A stretch of DNA of 64,000 nt, from assembly GCF_002078875.1 (NCBI RefSeq), contig NC_034410.1:38778145-38842144 (forward strand), in the 5' to 3' direction. This stretch comes from Numida meleagris. Taxonomy: Eukaryota > Chordata > Aves > Galliformes > Numididae. Shown one piece after another: positions 50,399 to 63,174 of the stretch; positions within the stretch are counted from its first letter, which is position 1; each line of letters starts with the position of its first letter. The notes under the pieces are model-generated. The model did no database searches, was not told the DNA's origin, and worked only from the letters and a program-made list of their open reading frames with translations. The translations under genes were made by a program, and so were the position numbers.

Positions 50399-53300
50399 CT
50401 GAAAAAGATTTAAGAAGGTTTTTAGATTACATTGGATTATTTATTGCATTTTTCTAAGATGTACGACAGTATAGCAGGTATGTTAAAGCCCGGGTTTTCA
50501 ACCTACAAATTTTCAAATCATCTTTTGCTTTAGTAACTACTAATTAAATGTTACAAACTGAATATACTAACTTCCTCAGTCAGAGTTTGCAAGATGAACC
50601 AGGGATCCTCAAATCACAATGTCAGAAATATACCCAACACCAATTCCCGTTCCCCACTTCAACACAAGTGGACTGAAGAATTTTTTTGACAAGACTGGAA
50701 CGAATGCTGAAACAGAGGCCTTCCACGTGCTTGGAAAAACTGACCAGATTCAGAATATTGCTTACACGAGAGCACACTTCTTCCTACTTTACTGATTCGT
50801 TTAACAAGTCGTGTTCTCGGGCTGCCAAGAACCTGAATTCTCACAGTCCATGAAGCAGAAGGAAGAAGTGCACATTCGCAGGTTCCCTGTACTTCACTAT
50901 TGTCTGACTTTTGAAAGTAAAGCCACAGACTGCAACGTTCAGCCCTCTGAAATTCCAGGCCAGTTTTTAACTACATTAGAAAGGGAAGGATTTTGAAACG
51001 GGGCAGTATTTACCTGAAATGAAAGAGCTGCATCAATACACATTTAAACAGACGGATAAAAATGCTCAGGTAGTGTTTTTGTAGCTCTACCTCAAGATAA
51101 ATGATTCCTATAATTAAAGAAACTCACGGGTAGTTTTCCAGATTAGTTATGAATTTCAAGTAGGAACTGTGATTTGTATCTTTATTCTTAACAAAAAGAA
51201 GAGCCAGGATCTTGGTCAAAGAATGCAACTGCAATTTGTCACTAAAAATTAAAGCATGTTACCCAACTTGCAAATGTCAGCCAAAAGCACTTTCCAACAG
51301 TAGAGACACTGTATCTGAAAGAGATGCTGATAAATTGGATATAGCCTCTTCATCCTGGCGGGCATAAAAGGTCATTCAAATTCTGGGAACCTTTAGAAGC
51401 TTAAGGACAATGGAATCTACCATAGCACATTCCAAGTACAACTACAGTGCTTCACCAGTTGAAAAATTGTAGTAATTATTAATCACTTATAGACAAAATA
51501 AATTTTACTCTCTGGAATATTTACACTAAATTTTCAAATACTTTGGCTGTTTGAAGTGGTACACCCATATTCAAAGTTACAGCACCATGTGTGGAATGGT
51601 TGGAATAATTTACTTCCAATGATTTCTTAGATTACAACTAGTCAGAATTAAATATCTGCAGTGTTCAAATTAAAGAGCAGACTCATAACGGGCAAAGAAC
51701 AGAGATGAGAATCTTTGACAGTGAAGAAAAACCATGGCCACAATGTTTTCCCACATTGCAAGTAGATTTCAGAGTACACACTTTATACTGTAGCAATGAC
51801 CAACATACCAATTCATCTGGTACCTTTGAGAAGTTCTGTGAAGATGCCTATACACAATTTTTTTGAGATACCTGAAACACTTAAACAGACACACTACTCA
51901 GCAGAGAAATTTTAGTTTTGAATCTTCAATCTGCTCATGTTATACCTGCTAAAAGGTACACTGTAAGGCATTGAGCAAAAATGAAGGCTGAGCTTCACCT
52001 GGTCTGTAAAAAAGGCCTTTGAAAATGTAACAAAAATCCATCAGCAGAAACACAGTTGTTGATGTTAGCTGCTCTTTATGTAGGGAGACAAGTAGAATCG
52101 TGTTAACTGACAGCGTTAACATCAAAAACACAGCAATGAACAGCGTTCTGCACACTTTACTCACCTTGAAAGATGATGATCAGTAATAAATAATATAAAG
52201 CTTCTCTCATCCCTGATACTTTATTCTTACAGCAGCAACTAGTTTGTTCATGGTAAAATAGCTAGCACTACAAAGAGGACTTCTAAGCAAGTTCTATCCC
52301 TGTTCAGCATAAGCCAATATTTTTCTACAGATATCAGCATAGGCGTATCTGCATTGCATTTATTAGTGTGGCTCACAAGCAAGGTATACAGAAGAGTTTA
52401 ATTTTCCATCAAACTTGTCCACACACTCTTACATATGTCTGAAAATGTTACTAATTTATCAGCCAAGTACCAAAGAACGATCATCAATCACTGTGGGCCG
52501 CAGATAAGCCAGCCAGCCGTTTACCTGGAGGTGAATCTTGTCATTGGGTCATTGAGCCCAAAGCTGTTTAGAAACAAAAACGGGACAGTCAAAACTGTCA
52601 CTAGTGCACTGTAACCAAGTTCAGTTTGTCTGATTAGCCTCTTTTGTATTCTGAACACATTAAATACCACAACTCAAGTGAGCAAAAAGCAAGGGAAAAA
52701 CACTGAGATAAACAGACCGATAAGTCGTGCCTCAACAAATAAGAACCTTCTTGTAAAGCATTTGGCTCAAGAGAAACATACATACAAAACAGAAAAAAAC
52801 ATCTGATGAACTGCTCACAGAAGTTATTATCCCCTACATTGTTTGCAAGGTAGCAGCAGGAATAAGACAGTTTTGTGCCATCAGTCTGAAAAAGTCATCT
52901 TGCACGGCAGTTTGCTAGAAAATGCAACTTTTCAGAATGCTAGCAAAATATACAAACATAATAGAATTTCAGTCTATTAAAAGTCTAATTTTAAAATGCT
53001 GCCAAGTTAATACTATATTGGGAAAATGCTAAACTGGGAAAATAAGACAGCAATTGAAACATATTTTTTAATATGAAGTAGTTGTGGTAAAAGGTCAAAT
53101 ACAAGTAAACTTAACACCTCAGCCTTGTGCACATAAGCAACACTTGACTGAGAAAAAAGCCACAAGGGGAACAGAATACAGTACTGAAGGAAAAACACAT
53201 CAGCAACACCTTTATGTGTGAAGTTGACCAGTATAAGACAGAAGCAAAAGCAGAAAATGGGTAGGCTGGAACCATAATACAGCCTAGCTTATCAACTTCA

Positions 53301-53407
53301 ATTGATGAGATTCTGATAAGATATGATAGCTAGCTTCTTTTTAAAATGGTACAGCTTGGATCTATGATTTGTTTTTGGAAAGTCTATTTGTGCAAGCACT
53401 GACTTGC
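50399..53407 (-). other. AZI2: AZI2 last intron (GC-AG type)
   Basis: The intron is 3.0 kb, with donor GCAAGT at 53407 and acceptor TTTTTCAG ending at 50399. The interior is AT-rich with no recognisable repeat or gene. Confidence 0.9.
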
Positions 53408-53523
53408 CTTTCTTGGTCGCTGTTAAGTTTGTTTTCAGTTTACGTAGAAACTCAGTTTGCACTTCAGTCACTAGCTGCAAATTAGACATTTCTCTCTTCA
53501 GTTCCCAATATGCTTGCTGCACG
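53408..53523 (-). CDS. AZI2: AZI2 coding exon 7 (TBK1/IKKepsilon-binding segment)
   Basis: The exon begins after GAAAG (acceptor AG at 53525-53524) and ends AAGAAAG before a GCAAGT donor at 53407-53402. It encodes residues 219-257 plus one base. AYWELKREMSNLQLVTEVQ aligns with human AYWELKREMSNLHLVTQVQ. In human AZI2 this region (about 216-257) is the TBK1-binding domain shared with TANK and SINTBAD. The donor is GC, not GT. The nearest GT donor, four bases downstream, would shift the next exon into an early stop. Joining at GC gives Lys-Lys-Ala as in human. Confidence 0.94.
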
Positions 53524-54636
53524 CTTTCAAAACAAGAAAAGAAAATCAACATTAAATACTTGCCATTTCCAGTGCACCCCCACATCATCTTAATAGCTTA
53601 CTAGCTAGCTTACAGCTTACTAACATTTCCAAGGCTTATTGAGCGTTACTTGTTAATTCCTTTTGCCTGACATATATTGCCCATTTTCCTAGAGTACCAG
53701 AATTCAAAATGAACCGAGCGCTTCAGATGATTACCTTAAAGTGAACAAACTTTGTATGTTATAACCTTTGAGTATTATATTTGACTCTTTCATATTAGAA
53801 CGTATAACATATATTAAGATAGACAATACAAATAATTTCAAGTCACCCAAATGGAAATAAGAAGCTTATGCTCCAATTTCATTATTTGAAACTCTCTTCT
53901 CAAAATCAGTAGTCCGAAAGGAATTGTTTTAAATACATATATTTATATTAAATGAAAACTAAATTGCAAAGGTACACTATTAACTCTGAATGGCTTTGGT
54001 AAGTGCCCATACACACAACAATAGGAAATATTTAGCAACAGCAGCACTGTTCCCATGCTGAAGTTCCAAATAATGAGCTAGTAAGAAAGTGAAGCTGAAC
54101 AAAAATCCAGAAAATCCATCTTCATCCCTTATGTTAATGTTTAGCTAAGCCTCTGGCCTCTAACTGCAGAATCCTTTTGGCGCTGAACACTTAATAAGAA
54201 AATCACACTTAAAAATAAGATCAAACATTAGTTAAATCAAAACTGCCCAATAATTAACTATATTTATACATAAATAGTAAATATAGAACAGCAGCACCCA
54301 GAAGGAATTTTGTAACATAAGTTTAGCTCCTTTAAAGGATCTTGCAAAGTGAATTTAGGTAACAAAATTGCACTTAAATTACACATTTTATTGTTTTTGT
54401 ACATACTGACCTAGAACCTCATTGCAAAGACTGGTTTTCAAGGAAACTGAAAACCTCAGACTCCAACTGTTTGGATGTTTATCCTGTGCTGCCTTCTAAC
54501 ACATAACATAAACCTTGAGTATTATAAATTCTCTTCCCCTTACGTGCTTGTGTGTTCCGCCCACTCTACACTTTATGAGAAAACAAAAACTTCTAGCCAC
54601 AAATACTCTTTTTGTTGTTGTTCTTGCTTTTCTTTT

Positions 54637-54681
54637 AATACAAAGCTAGATTTAAAAAAAAAAAATACAAAGCTGGATTTA
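54637..54681. repeat. Short tandem duplication of an 18-bp unit
   Basis: AATACAAAGCTAGATTTA is repeated with one change (AGCTGG) after an A run. Confidence 0.8.
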
Positions 54682-54948
54682 ATCAGTTTGATCTTTTCTT
54701 CCCATTATCCTTATTGCTACAGTAAAAGCAAACAAATGCATGAATTGTGCACCTCTCAGAAACACATTTCCAATCTTTTCCCAACAGTCACCAGCCTGAA
54801 AATCATAATAAGAATATCATCACCTTAAAAAAAAAAAAAAGTATTATATAAGAAGATTTTAGAACCTTAAACTGCAAATACCTCTATCCCTCATAATCAG
54901 TGCAACTGCTTACTACAACAAATATTTCACACGGGAGTTTTTTCAGGG

Positions 54949-54985
54949 TTTTTTTTTTTTTTCTTTTTTTTTTCTTTTTTTTTTT
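54949..54985. repeat. Poly(T)/C tract
   Basis: T runs interrupted by single C bases. On the AZI2 mRNA strand this is an A-rich tract in an intron. Confidence 0.9.
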
Positions 54986-55539
54986 ACCCCATAGATTTTC
55001 AGATGGGCTTACATATTCCAAAAGCACTACATGCCTGTTATGTATATCACGTTGCAATAAACACTACACTGTATGTATGTGAATTTGGATGGCTGCCACC
55101 TGTATGTGACTTCTTGAAATAAACTTGCTTTGCAGGATCAAAGAGAGAACCATTTTACCTTGAGCTAACACCTTTTTTCAGACATGTAAGACTACGAAGC
55201 TCCAGCAGAAACCACAAGAGAAAGTGTGAGTGCAAATGGTATGGTGTGTACAGTGTTATCATAATTACACCAGAGAACGTATGAAAGAAATATCTGTGGC
55301 GTTCTCTTTCAGTAACTGATTTCCTCCCTCATCTCTTCAATAGCCCAGTAAGCAAGAAGATACTCCTCTAAACAGCCTGCCATTAGGAAGGAATACTCTA
55401 CCCTCTTGTGGAAAATTGGGGAAGTACACAAATAGGCAAAACTGGGTGTAAGAGATGGAGGTAGTATTTCATTTCTTCGAGGCAGAATATTCGGGAACTT
55501 CCATGCAATCATGAATTGTTTGTTTTCAAAAAGAGTTAA

Positions 55540-56062
55540 AGGATATCACTGTGTCCAGTTATGGACTCCTCGGTTCAAGAAAGATAGGGATCTTCTGGAG
55601 AGAGTCCAAAGGAGAACCTCAAAGATGATGTAAGGCCTGGAGCATCCCCCTTATGAGGAATGGCTGAGAGACCTGGGACTATTCAGCCTGGTGGAGGCAG
55701 AGGGGTGATCTTATCAATGATTATGAATACCTAAAGGGCAGAAGACAAAGAGGTTGGGGCCAGGCTCTTTTCAGCAGAACAAGGGCCCAGCATTAGAACA
55801 CGGGCCAACGGGCAGAAACTAGAATACAGGAAGTTCCATACAAACACAAGGAAAAACTTCCTTACTGTGAGGGTGACAGAGCACTGGAACAGGCTTCCCA
55901 GAGAGGCTGTGGAGCCTCTTTTTCTGAAGATATTCAAAACCCACCTGGGTGCTTTCCTGTGTAATGTACTCTAGGGAATCTGTTTTAGCAGCAGGAATTG
56001 GACTGGATGATCTCCAGAGGTCCCTTTCAACTCCTAAGATTTGGATTCCGTGATATATATGC
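55540..56062 (+). mobile_element. CR1 LINE 3' fragment, + strand (antisense to AZI2)
   Basis: Landmarks run in order: CTGGAGAGAGTCCAAAGGAG, AATGGCTGAGAGACCTGGGA, AACTTCCTTACTGTGAGGGTG, and GATCTCCAGAGGTCCCTTTC near the 3' end. The copy lies in an AZI2 intron in the opposite orientation to the gene. ORFs across it on the - strand are by-products. Confidence 0.92.
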
Positions 56063-56661
56063 TTTCCAATATGGCACACACAGTGAACACAGGATGACAG
56101 AGGACTACCATAAGCACAAACTTCCCTTATTTAAATGGCTGTAAAGTAAGAGCAATGCTTTCTTCTCACGTAGCTCACATAATGGCACCTCAGTAAAAAA
56201 AAAAATCCCTTAAAATGGCTCCTAGTAGAAATGGATATTCCAATACTAAACAAGAAATTTGAAGCCACCGCACAGGCAAACACAGGAACTTCCTCATATG
56301 GAGAATGAAGAAGTTCTTGAAGATTAAACGAGACTTGGAAAATAACAACTCCTCAACTCAACCAATTATTAAGAAGTTGAGTTTTAAGTCCAAGAGAATA
56401 TAATTTTCATTTTTTTCCCCCACAAGAGTCTGAAGGTGTAAATATTTTCATCATTCTTGCCTTCACAGACAACATTCATTCATCACAGACAGTGAGGGAA
56501 AAAAAGACAGTGATTTTTCTAAATGAGTATGCTGAGACTTTAAATTAGATTATGTTGTTTGAATTAACACATTTGAAGAGGCTGTAAGAATATCTACTCA
56601 CTCATGTAACTGTCTTTCAGTAAACTAAGTACAAAACATGAAAGCCACTTGATTTTCATAC

Positions 56662-56714
56662 CTCTGAATGGCTTGCCTTTGAAGGTCTCCATTTAATGGA
56701 TTTTCATCTTGGTC
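56662..56714 (-). CDS. AZI2: AZI2 coding exon 6 (short)
   Basis: The acceptor is TTATGCAG above 56714 and the donor GTATGA starts at 56661. The 53-bp exon encodes residues 202-218 (DQDENPLNGDLQRQAIQ) and two bases of Ser219. It matches the human linker between the coiled coil and the TBK1-binding segment only loosely. It was placed because both splice sites are good and its phases join exons 5 and 7 without breaking the frame. Confidence 0.9.
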
Positions 56715-59700
56715 CTGCATAACAGAATGAAGAGAGGAAAGAGAAAATTAACAGATGAGCTCAAATCTATCAGAAAATACTGCAATAAGCCTACAAGTTA
56801 GCTAATATTAAACATCACAAGTAGTCTTCATTTGTGTTGGCTACAGCAGTTTTCAAAATGAGCATTAAGAGTTCTACTTAGAATTCCCACTTAAAATGCC
56901 TAAATGATCTACTTACGTGAAAGCATTCCTCAGTCATGAATTCATTAATAAACAGCACGGATAAACATGCTGATTCTATCCAACTAGACAAAATGCTTCA
57001 AACCAGCCACCACTATACTTTTAGCATTTACTGTTAGTGCAGAGTCCTTGGAATTTGTGCTTCTTTGAAAAACAAGACTTGACAAAAACTTTTGACTTCC
57101 AAAAGAGTTTGCTGTCTAGATACAAGACCAGTAATCAGTTTTCTTTTCTGGTGTCGGTATAAAAAGACCTTCAAATCAGAGCAAACTCTTTCAGTGTAGA
57201 TTCAGTTCCACACATTACTTTTACCATGGAACACAATTTATCCCTCAAGTCTGAGAGACTCCTTTAAATTGTAATACAAATCATGGTCCTGGGCAACCAG
57301 CTCTAGGGCTCATTGACAGAGCAAGGGGGTTGGACCAGATGATTTCCAAAGGTCCTGTCCAACCTTCACCATTCCTTGTGATTCTGTGACACAAGCAGCC
57401 TCACTGAAGTTAACAGGAGCGTTTAACAAATCAAACACAGGTCTTGCTTCATCAGTTGTGCGTCTGTTAGATCCTCACCTGTGACGAGTTCTCACTCATA
57501 CCCCTTTTCTTTACATTCCCTTTCTACCATTCCTCCCAGCCTAAGCCGTAATGAATTTGGCACCAGTTACTGTGGTTTTATGACAGTCTATTAAAATTTC
57601 AATAAACTTATCAATATGATGCACAACACATTGCATCAACTACAATGCAAAACCTGAACAAGAATATTTACACACAAAAAATATAGAAAGTATATCTGCT
57701 TTAAAAAGAAAGCTTCTGAAAACGTTAATGAATTTAATTAAAACACTAAAAAGGAAAGTAGCACCTCGTTTTGAAAAAATGCTGACCTGTCATTACCATT
57801 ACATTTCTCTGTATTTCGCCTGAGAATTTCCCCTCTCCCAGCTTCTAAAGACTTTCTTACCACTCAGAGATTCAATTTCATCGTTCAAAACCTCAGTTGC
57901 ACTGTATTACCCTACATTTGAAAAAGTTCTTGGTTTCCTAATTAAGTAGTTAAAAGGATCAAGTAGAAACGATATTAAAAGAGAGGAAGTTTTTTCCTTC
58001 TGTTTATCTCTACAACAAAAGCTGCTGGCATAAGCATTATTTCAGAGTTATGTCTAATATTCCTTACAATGGCTATTTTAGTCTGTTCATTCTAGGAACG
58101 TTAATTCTCACAATCAAATCTGCAATCTTCAATTATTTCTGTAGAACTACCTGAGGACATCAAAACTGCACAGAAATTTAAATACACCTTCCAAATTTAA
58201 AAGCTATTGAAAATATCTAAAATAATACCAGATTTAAGTGAAAACAACAACCAGCAGCAATGAGGATTAACAAAACACCTTGCATACCCTCCAAGTAATG
58301 TGCTTTATCCCCACCTAGTGGAACAAACAGACTAAAACTGAGACAAGACAATTGAGGCATGTATGTGTGTCTGCATAAGCTTGGACTGTGATGGCAGCAG
58401 ATCTTTAAAGACACGTTCAGGTGAGAACCCAATGCTCAACTACACGTGCTTTGACGGCAGCAAGGGAGAAGGACATTACTTGAGGCTAACTATGTCTAGT
58501 CTCTGAGCACCCAGAAGAAGTTGGGGTGCATCTTCTTAGTTTAACAAAAAATGAATCTAATTCTCATACTCCAGACTGCTCCATAATGCTAGGCACAATA
58601 GGCAGCGATGATTAGGAGATCAGCTTCAAAAGTACATTTCTGTAATAATGTGAATGTGCCCAAAAGAAAAAGAGCTAAAGAAACATTTCCAAATTAAAAC
58701 AAATCCTGTTAGAAAGCAGGATAATGCCATGCAAGGATTCTGTTTTTAAGTCTTATGTATCCTAAACACTGACTCATAAATACTACATGAAACAAAATTT
58801 CGTAATCATTTATAATCATAAAGAGACTAAATAGTCAGCTTCTTGAAGCAATCACATTTAAATCCTTTAAATATATTGTATAATTTCATTGTGACTGCAG
58901 AGTCCTAGACTACCACTATAAAACGTAAAGCATCAAGTATGCCCCAGTTTTCGTGCCTTTAAAGTAAGTAATTTAAGATACATGTATTTTATTACTGTTA
59001 GGGTAGCTCAGTGTTTCTTTTTGAGATCCTAACCACACCTACATTACACAATGATTTCATCACAACAGCCACCTGACCCTAAAACAGGGGAGAAGGGCAT
59101 CAAAGAGGCAATGGCAAGATTCTGGAAACCTGTATTTCATTCCAAGTCCTAATGGGAAATGTACTGGTTAAAAAATTTTGCCATTTTCTCCAAACAATCC
59201 GTCTTCCACATCCATTCCCTCCTCTCCCTCTGCGCTGGTCCATAAGACCTATAGGAGTGAACAAGACTGGGAAAGAGCAGACATTGATACTTATCTTGAA
59301 CTGTATTTGCCTTTTCTGTCTCAGATCTTCCTTTCATTTTCTTACGCAAACTATGAACTCCACCCCATTAGTTCTTGCCTTCTCATGTTAAATTCATCAT
59401 CCTATCTTAGGCTTAACAGATCTTTGCCTCCATGCCTAAATGACGAGTTAGGGATAAGACAGAGCAACTGAACAGTTCTACTGGTTCCCTCACACTTTTC
59501 AGCTACTTGCACAACTAGTTCCATTCTCTTCTAGTACTCTACATTTTCAAGGTCTTTCTATTCCCAATTTTCTTCTTGCACTATGACAGTCTCTTCTAGT
59601 TGTTCAGACCCTGCTGTGCCCTATACTTCATCTGCTTCCTGTGGGCACCACAAGGTAAGACCCCCAACTACCAAATCCAGTTCTCACCAGTAACCTCATC

Positions 59701-60422
59701 CAGGGCAATCAATTCAGACAGCATCAGCATTGTCCCCTATAACTGGGGAAGACTAGGCTCAGTTACCTTTGAATATATGCCAGATCTAAAAGATTATTCA
59801 ACAAGTTGAGAGTTCCTCATGCAGACAGAGTCTTAAATTATTTCATGTGATAGGGAGGAAGAAAAAAAAAAGCAAACTAAAAATATCTGAACTTGACAAA
59901 ATTGGCATGGATCTTCAGTGTGGCTTAAAGGTTGAATCTTGTTACAAAAATAAAAACCAAAAATTTGCCTTCCTGACAGGCTTCAGGCCATTACCCTGAA
60001 GTGCCAGAGTTCCTTAAATGAAGCTCGTGATGTCTTTTAATACAAACATTCCACTGTTGCTTTTTTTTTTTTTTAAAAATGCCCATATTTTGCCCAAAGT
60101 CTCAAAAAAAATTTTAGTCCGAGACAAATACCAGCATAAACCATTTTGATCCGAATGAGGTCTTAAAACAAACTAGACAGCTTTTCTTTCTGTTGTTACA
60201 TTGTAACATCTGGGAAACTTCACCTATGTTTGTATGCTCACTGTTTTCAGAACTAAGCCTATGAGAACATTTAGATTGGTTTTACTAAGATGCTCATCTT
60301 GCAATTATTCTTTCCATCTATTATTTACCCTTTATTTTGCTTGAAAAGGGTATTTAAAGTAAAGTAATGCTGTAATGAAGTCAAAATTATTCATACAAAA
60401 AAAACCTTATAAATAAAAGCAC
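56715..60422 (-). other. AZI2: AZI2 intron between coding exons 5 and 6
   Basis: The intron is 3.7 kb with a GTGCTT donor and ATGCAG acceptor. A short CR1 tail lies at 57280-57390. Otherwise it is AT-rich with nothing recognised. Confidence 0.88.
57280..57390 (+). mobile_element. Short CR1 3' tail
   Basis: AAGGGGGTTGGACCAGATGA and AAAGGTCCTGTCCAACCTTC, followed by TGTGATTCTGTGAC, are a CR1 3' terminus of about 110 bp. It lies in an AZI2 intron, antisense to the gene. Confidence 0.88.
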
Positions 60423-60574
60423 CTTCTGTTTAGATTTCTGCAATTCCTTTCTGAGACTATTGCACTCTTGCTTGAGGTTCTCTAGATCCTGTTCCAGACT
60501 GTGCACTTTCAGGTCACTGTTCAGCTTCTCTATTTCCCAGCTGGTCTGAGTACAACAATTCAGACTTCTCATAA
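60423..60574 (-). CDS. AZI2: AZI2 coding exon 5
   Basis: The acceptor is CTTTTTACAG and the donor GTGCTT starts at 60422. The 152 bp complete a split Val codon and encode residues 151-201. WEIEKLNSDLKVHSLEQDLE aligns with human WEVEKLSCDLKIHGLEQELE. This is the last part of the long coiled coil. The stretch around LNCCTQ is locally different from human but in frame. Confidence 0.95.
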
Positions 60575-61871
60575 CTGTAAAAAGATAAACAAAGCAATTA
60601 GATTTTAGCCCCAGTTCCAGGACTCCCATAAACATATGGTTTCACCTCAACCAGTCTATACCCTGTAACAACCTGATCCTAGTAGATATAAAAATCAGTT
60701 AATGACAAAACTGGTATATACCAACTTACACACTTCTCACATGCTTTGAAAACACGAGCCTTTTCTCCTCGGGTTCATACTGTTGCAGAATTTACCCATG
60801 TTTTTTTCCAAGTTTGCATCTTAAGAAATTCCGAATAGAAAGGCAAAAGATGCAATCAAAACAAAAGGAAAGTCTAGAAGTTACGTAAGTCTTTATTTGA
60901 CAGAAATAAAATCATGTAGTTACTATTAAGAAGCAACCTAGGATGATTCTAGCATCTCACCAGTTTTACAAGGCTAGTTAGAGAAGACAGAAGAACAGGA
61001 AGAAAACCCCCAGTCTTCAACTGGATAAAATTGAGCAATGGAAGTAGCACATTACATGCTTGGAAAGTAATGCAATTTAAGCACTGCAATACTTAGAAGA
61101 ACTTTTCAAATGTCCACATTTGTACAGAATCTGAAGCCCGATCTATATTTTTAACGTTATTCAAACAGCATTTTTTTTTGTTCTTTTTTCTTGTAACAGT
61201 ACATTAATAAAGACTTTTCTCCCCCATGTTTTATCTTACATGCCCATCATCTAAACAGCACTTTCAGCAATGGCAGTAATAAGAGGTGGATTTTGGCTTT
61301 TGGACTTGCCGAAGTATACAGTTTTTTTCCACTCCTGCTTGCCAGCAGGATCCCTGCAAACTGCATTGATCTACCCTTCCTCATCGTCCAGCCCTTTAAA
61401 TAGCTGAAGTGCACTGTAGCTACAGCTATACAATATCTTCTACCTGTCAGACCCCAACAGCAAGCCAAAGCACTACACCAGACCATCTACAAGTATCAGA
61501 GGAAGTGATATCAACTGCTGTATTTGATACTTGAAGTACTATGCCTCTGCTCCACTGATGAGAAGGTGGTGAGGTCCAGAGATGTATGTCACTAGCCTAT
61601 TAAAGCTGTCAAGTTGCACACCTTTCTCAAATCATTCAAATGAACTGCCGTGCAAGAACACAGTAGCCTCAGATCTTTACCATGGAGCTCCTGGCTTCTT
61701 GATAATCTAACATGCATGACATCATTTGTAAGACAACACAAACTCAAAGTACAGCATTTCACCTTTTTTACCTAACCACTATACACAACTGAAATACCTA
61801 ACGCCCTTAGTTCATAACATAACCACTGCAAATAGTCAGTATGTATTAAGACAGAGTAATTAACTGAGTAC
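60575..61871 (-). other. AZI2: AZI2 intron between coding exons 4 and 5
   Basis: The intron is 1.3 kb with a GTACTC donor and TTTTTACAG acceptor. No repeat or gene is seen inside it. Confidence 0.9.
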
Positions 61872-61971
61872 CTTGCTGTGTTTCCACTTCAGTTTTTAGT
61901 TGTAAGAGCTCTACTTCTTTGGACTGCAACTGTTCATTCAAGTTTTTCAAGGATTCTGAAGTTTCTTTCAT
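61872..61971 (-). CDS. AZI2: AZI2 coding exon 4
   Basis: The acceptor is CTGAAAATAG and the donor GTACTC starts at 61871. The 100-bp exon encodes residues 118-150 and the first base of codon 151. LNEQLQSKEVELLQLKTEVE is nearly identical to human LNEQLQSKEVELLQLRTEVE. The heptad-like spacing of Leu and charged residues is typical of a coiled coil. The exon opens with an in-frame Met codon (MKETSES), but it is an internal exon and not a start. Confidence 0.95.
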
Positions 61972-62262
61972 CTATTTTCAGGAAAAGAAAACAACAGAGG
62001 TTTTCTTCTATCACGTCTGACAATTCAACTTTTTTTTTTCCTGAACACAAGGTAAATATTGCTCTGATTTTTTAAAACATTGGCCTAGTCCTGTATGAAA
62101 ATTAAGATAATTAACAGTATTGTTATTCCAAGATGAAGCAGCACCAAGTACATTAAAAACCTGAAGGAGATATTCAGCAAATAAAAATACATTCCACAGA
62201 TAACAATTTACAAACTACGCTGTACTCACTAGTGTTTAAATCATTACTTAAAAAAGGCATAC

Positions 62263-62388
62263 CATTTTATCCAGTTTGCTTTTCAGATTATCTCTGTCAA
62301 TGCAGGCCTCTCGGTAGGCTTGGTATGCCCTATTGACTTGTTCACGTCCAACTGAACTGCATTCCTCCTCCAGACGGGAGCCAAGCAG
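62263..62388 (-). CDS. AZI2: AZI2 coding exon 3
   Basis: The exon has an acceptor TTTTAG just above 62388 and a GTATGC donor from 62262. It is exactly 42 codons in phase 0 (residues 76-117). GREQVNRAYQAYREACIDRD aligns with human GREQVNKAYHAYREVCIDRD. It continues the N-terminal coiled coil used for self-association in the mammalian protein. No irregularities are visible. Confidence 0.96.
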
Positions 62389-63174
62389 CTAAAAGTTGAA
62401 GATGAGATGAGAAATAACAAGTTTTGATTATTGTACAGAAAATCACTAAATTCAGTAATTGCTTTTTTTTTTTAATAAGATGAGAAAAGAAATTAATGAA
62501 ATACATTGTTAGGGATGATTTTTATTTATTTTTAAAGAAGAATGTGCAACAAAAGCCACCTATGAATTCTGGTGTCTCAAGCCATACATAGTACCCGCCA
62601 GCTCACTGCTATAAGTATTTAAAAACAATCCACAAGTCACTGACAATAACAATTCCTTAATCATATTTTTTCCAAGTTCAAATCACACTTGCTTGCGCAG
62701 AAGGTTCTTGTTTTGACTGTCATACTATCCTTTTAGTTGTTTATCCTGCAGACTTGTTTTAAAAGAATTGAGGAATTTGAAAGCATTTAGTATAACTGAC
62801 ACAGATGTTCATGACAGATTTATAAGTATTTCCTTAAGAGTTAAGAGCTTCGCAAAACAAATACTCAAAGTTGCTTTGGTTTTGTATCTCATCTACAAGG
62901 TCTTAACTTAAAGAAAGTACGAAAAAGCAAGCCATAGAAATAGTGCATCTCTGCCCCTTGCTTTTGTATTGACCCTCAAAATATGTGCACTACTTTTTGC
63001 CCTTTACACTTCTCTGTCCCCACAAAAAAAAAATATTTTCAAATACAGGATTTCAGATAGAACATATACTTTACCAAATTTTCTGAGTTTTCATGCACTT
63101 TGCAATTTGAAACTCAGAAAGGCTAACAGCCCACTTGTTTCTTGATAAAGCTGGTAATTGTCTTTTTTTCTTAC
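62389..63174 (-). other. AZI2: AZI2 intron between first two coding exons
   Basis: The intron is 0.8 kb with a GTAAGA donor and TTTTAG acceptor. Nothing is recognised inside it. The next intron (61972-62262, 291 bp) is likewise plain. Confidence 0.9.

Larger units (their letters stand above)
53524..56661 (-). other. AZI2: AZI2 intron between coding exons 6 and 7
   Basis: The intron is 3.1 kb with a GTATGA donor and GAAAG acceptor. It contains a CR1 3' fragment at about 55540-56060 and a pyrimidine run at 54949-54985. The latter two are listed separately. Confidence 0.9.

Noticed and set aside
55819..56079. ORFs on the - strand across 55.7-56.1 kb
   Set aside because: They are antisense to a CR1 3' fragment.
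61961..61971. ATG at the start of AZI2 exon 4 as an alternative translation start
   Set aside because: The ATG lies directly at a splice acceptor within a continuous conserved coiled coil, and no promoter is seen upstream.
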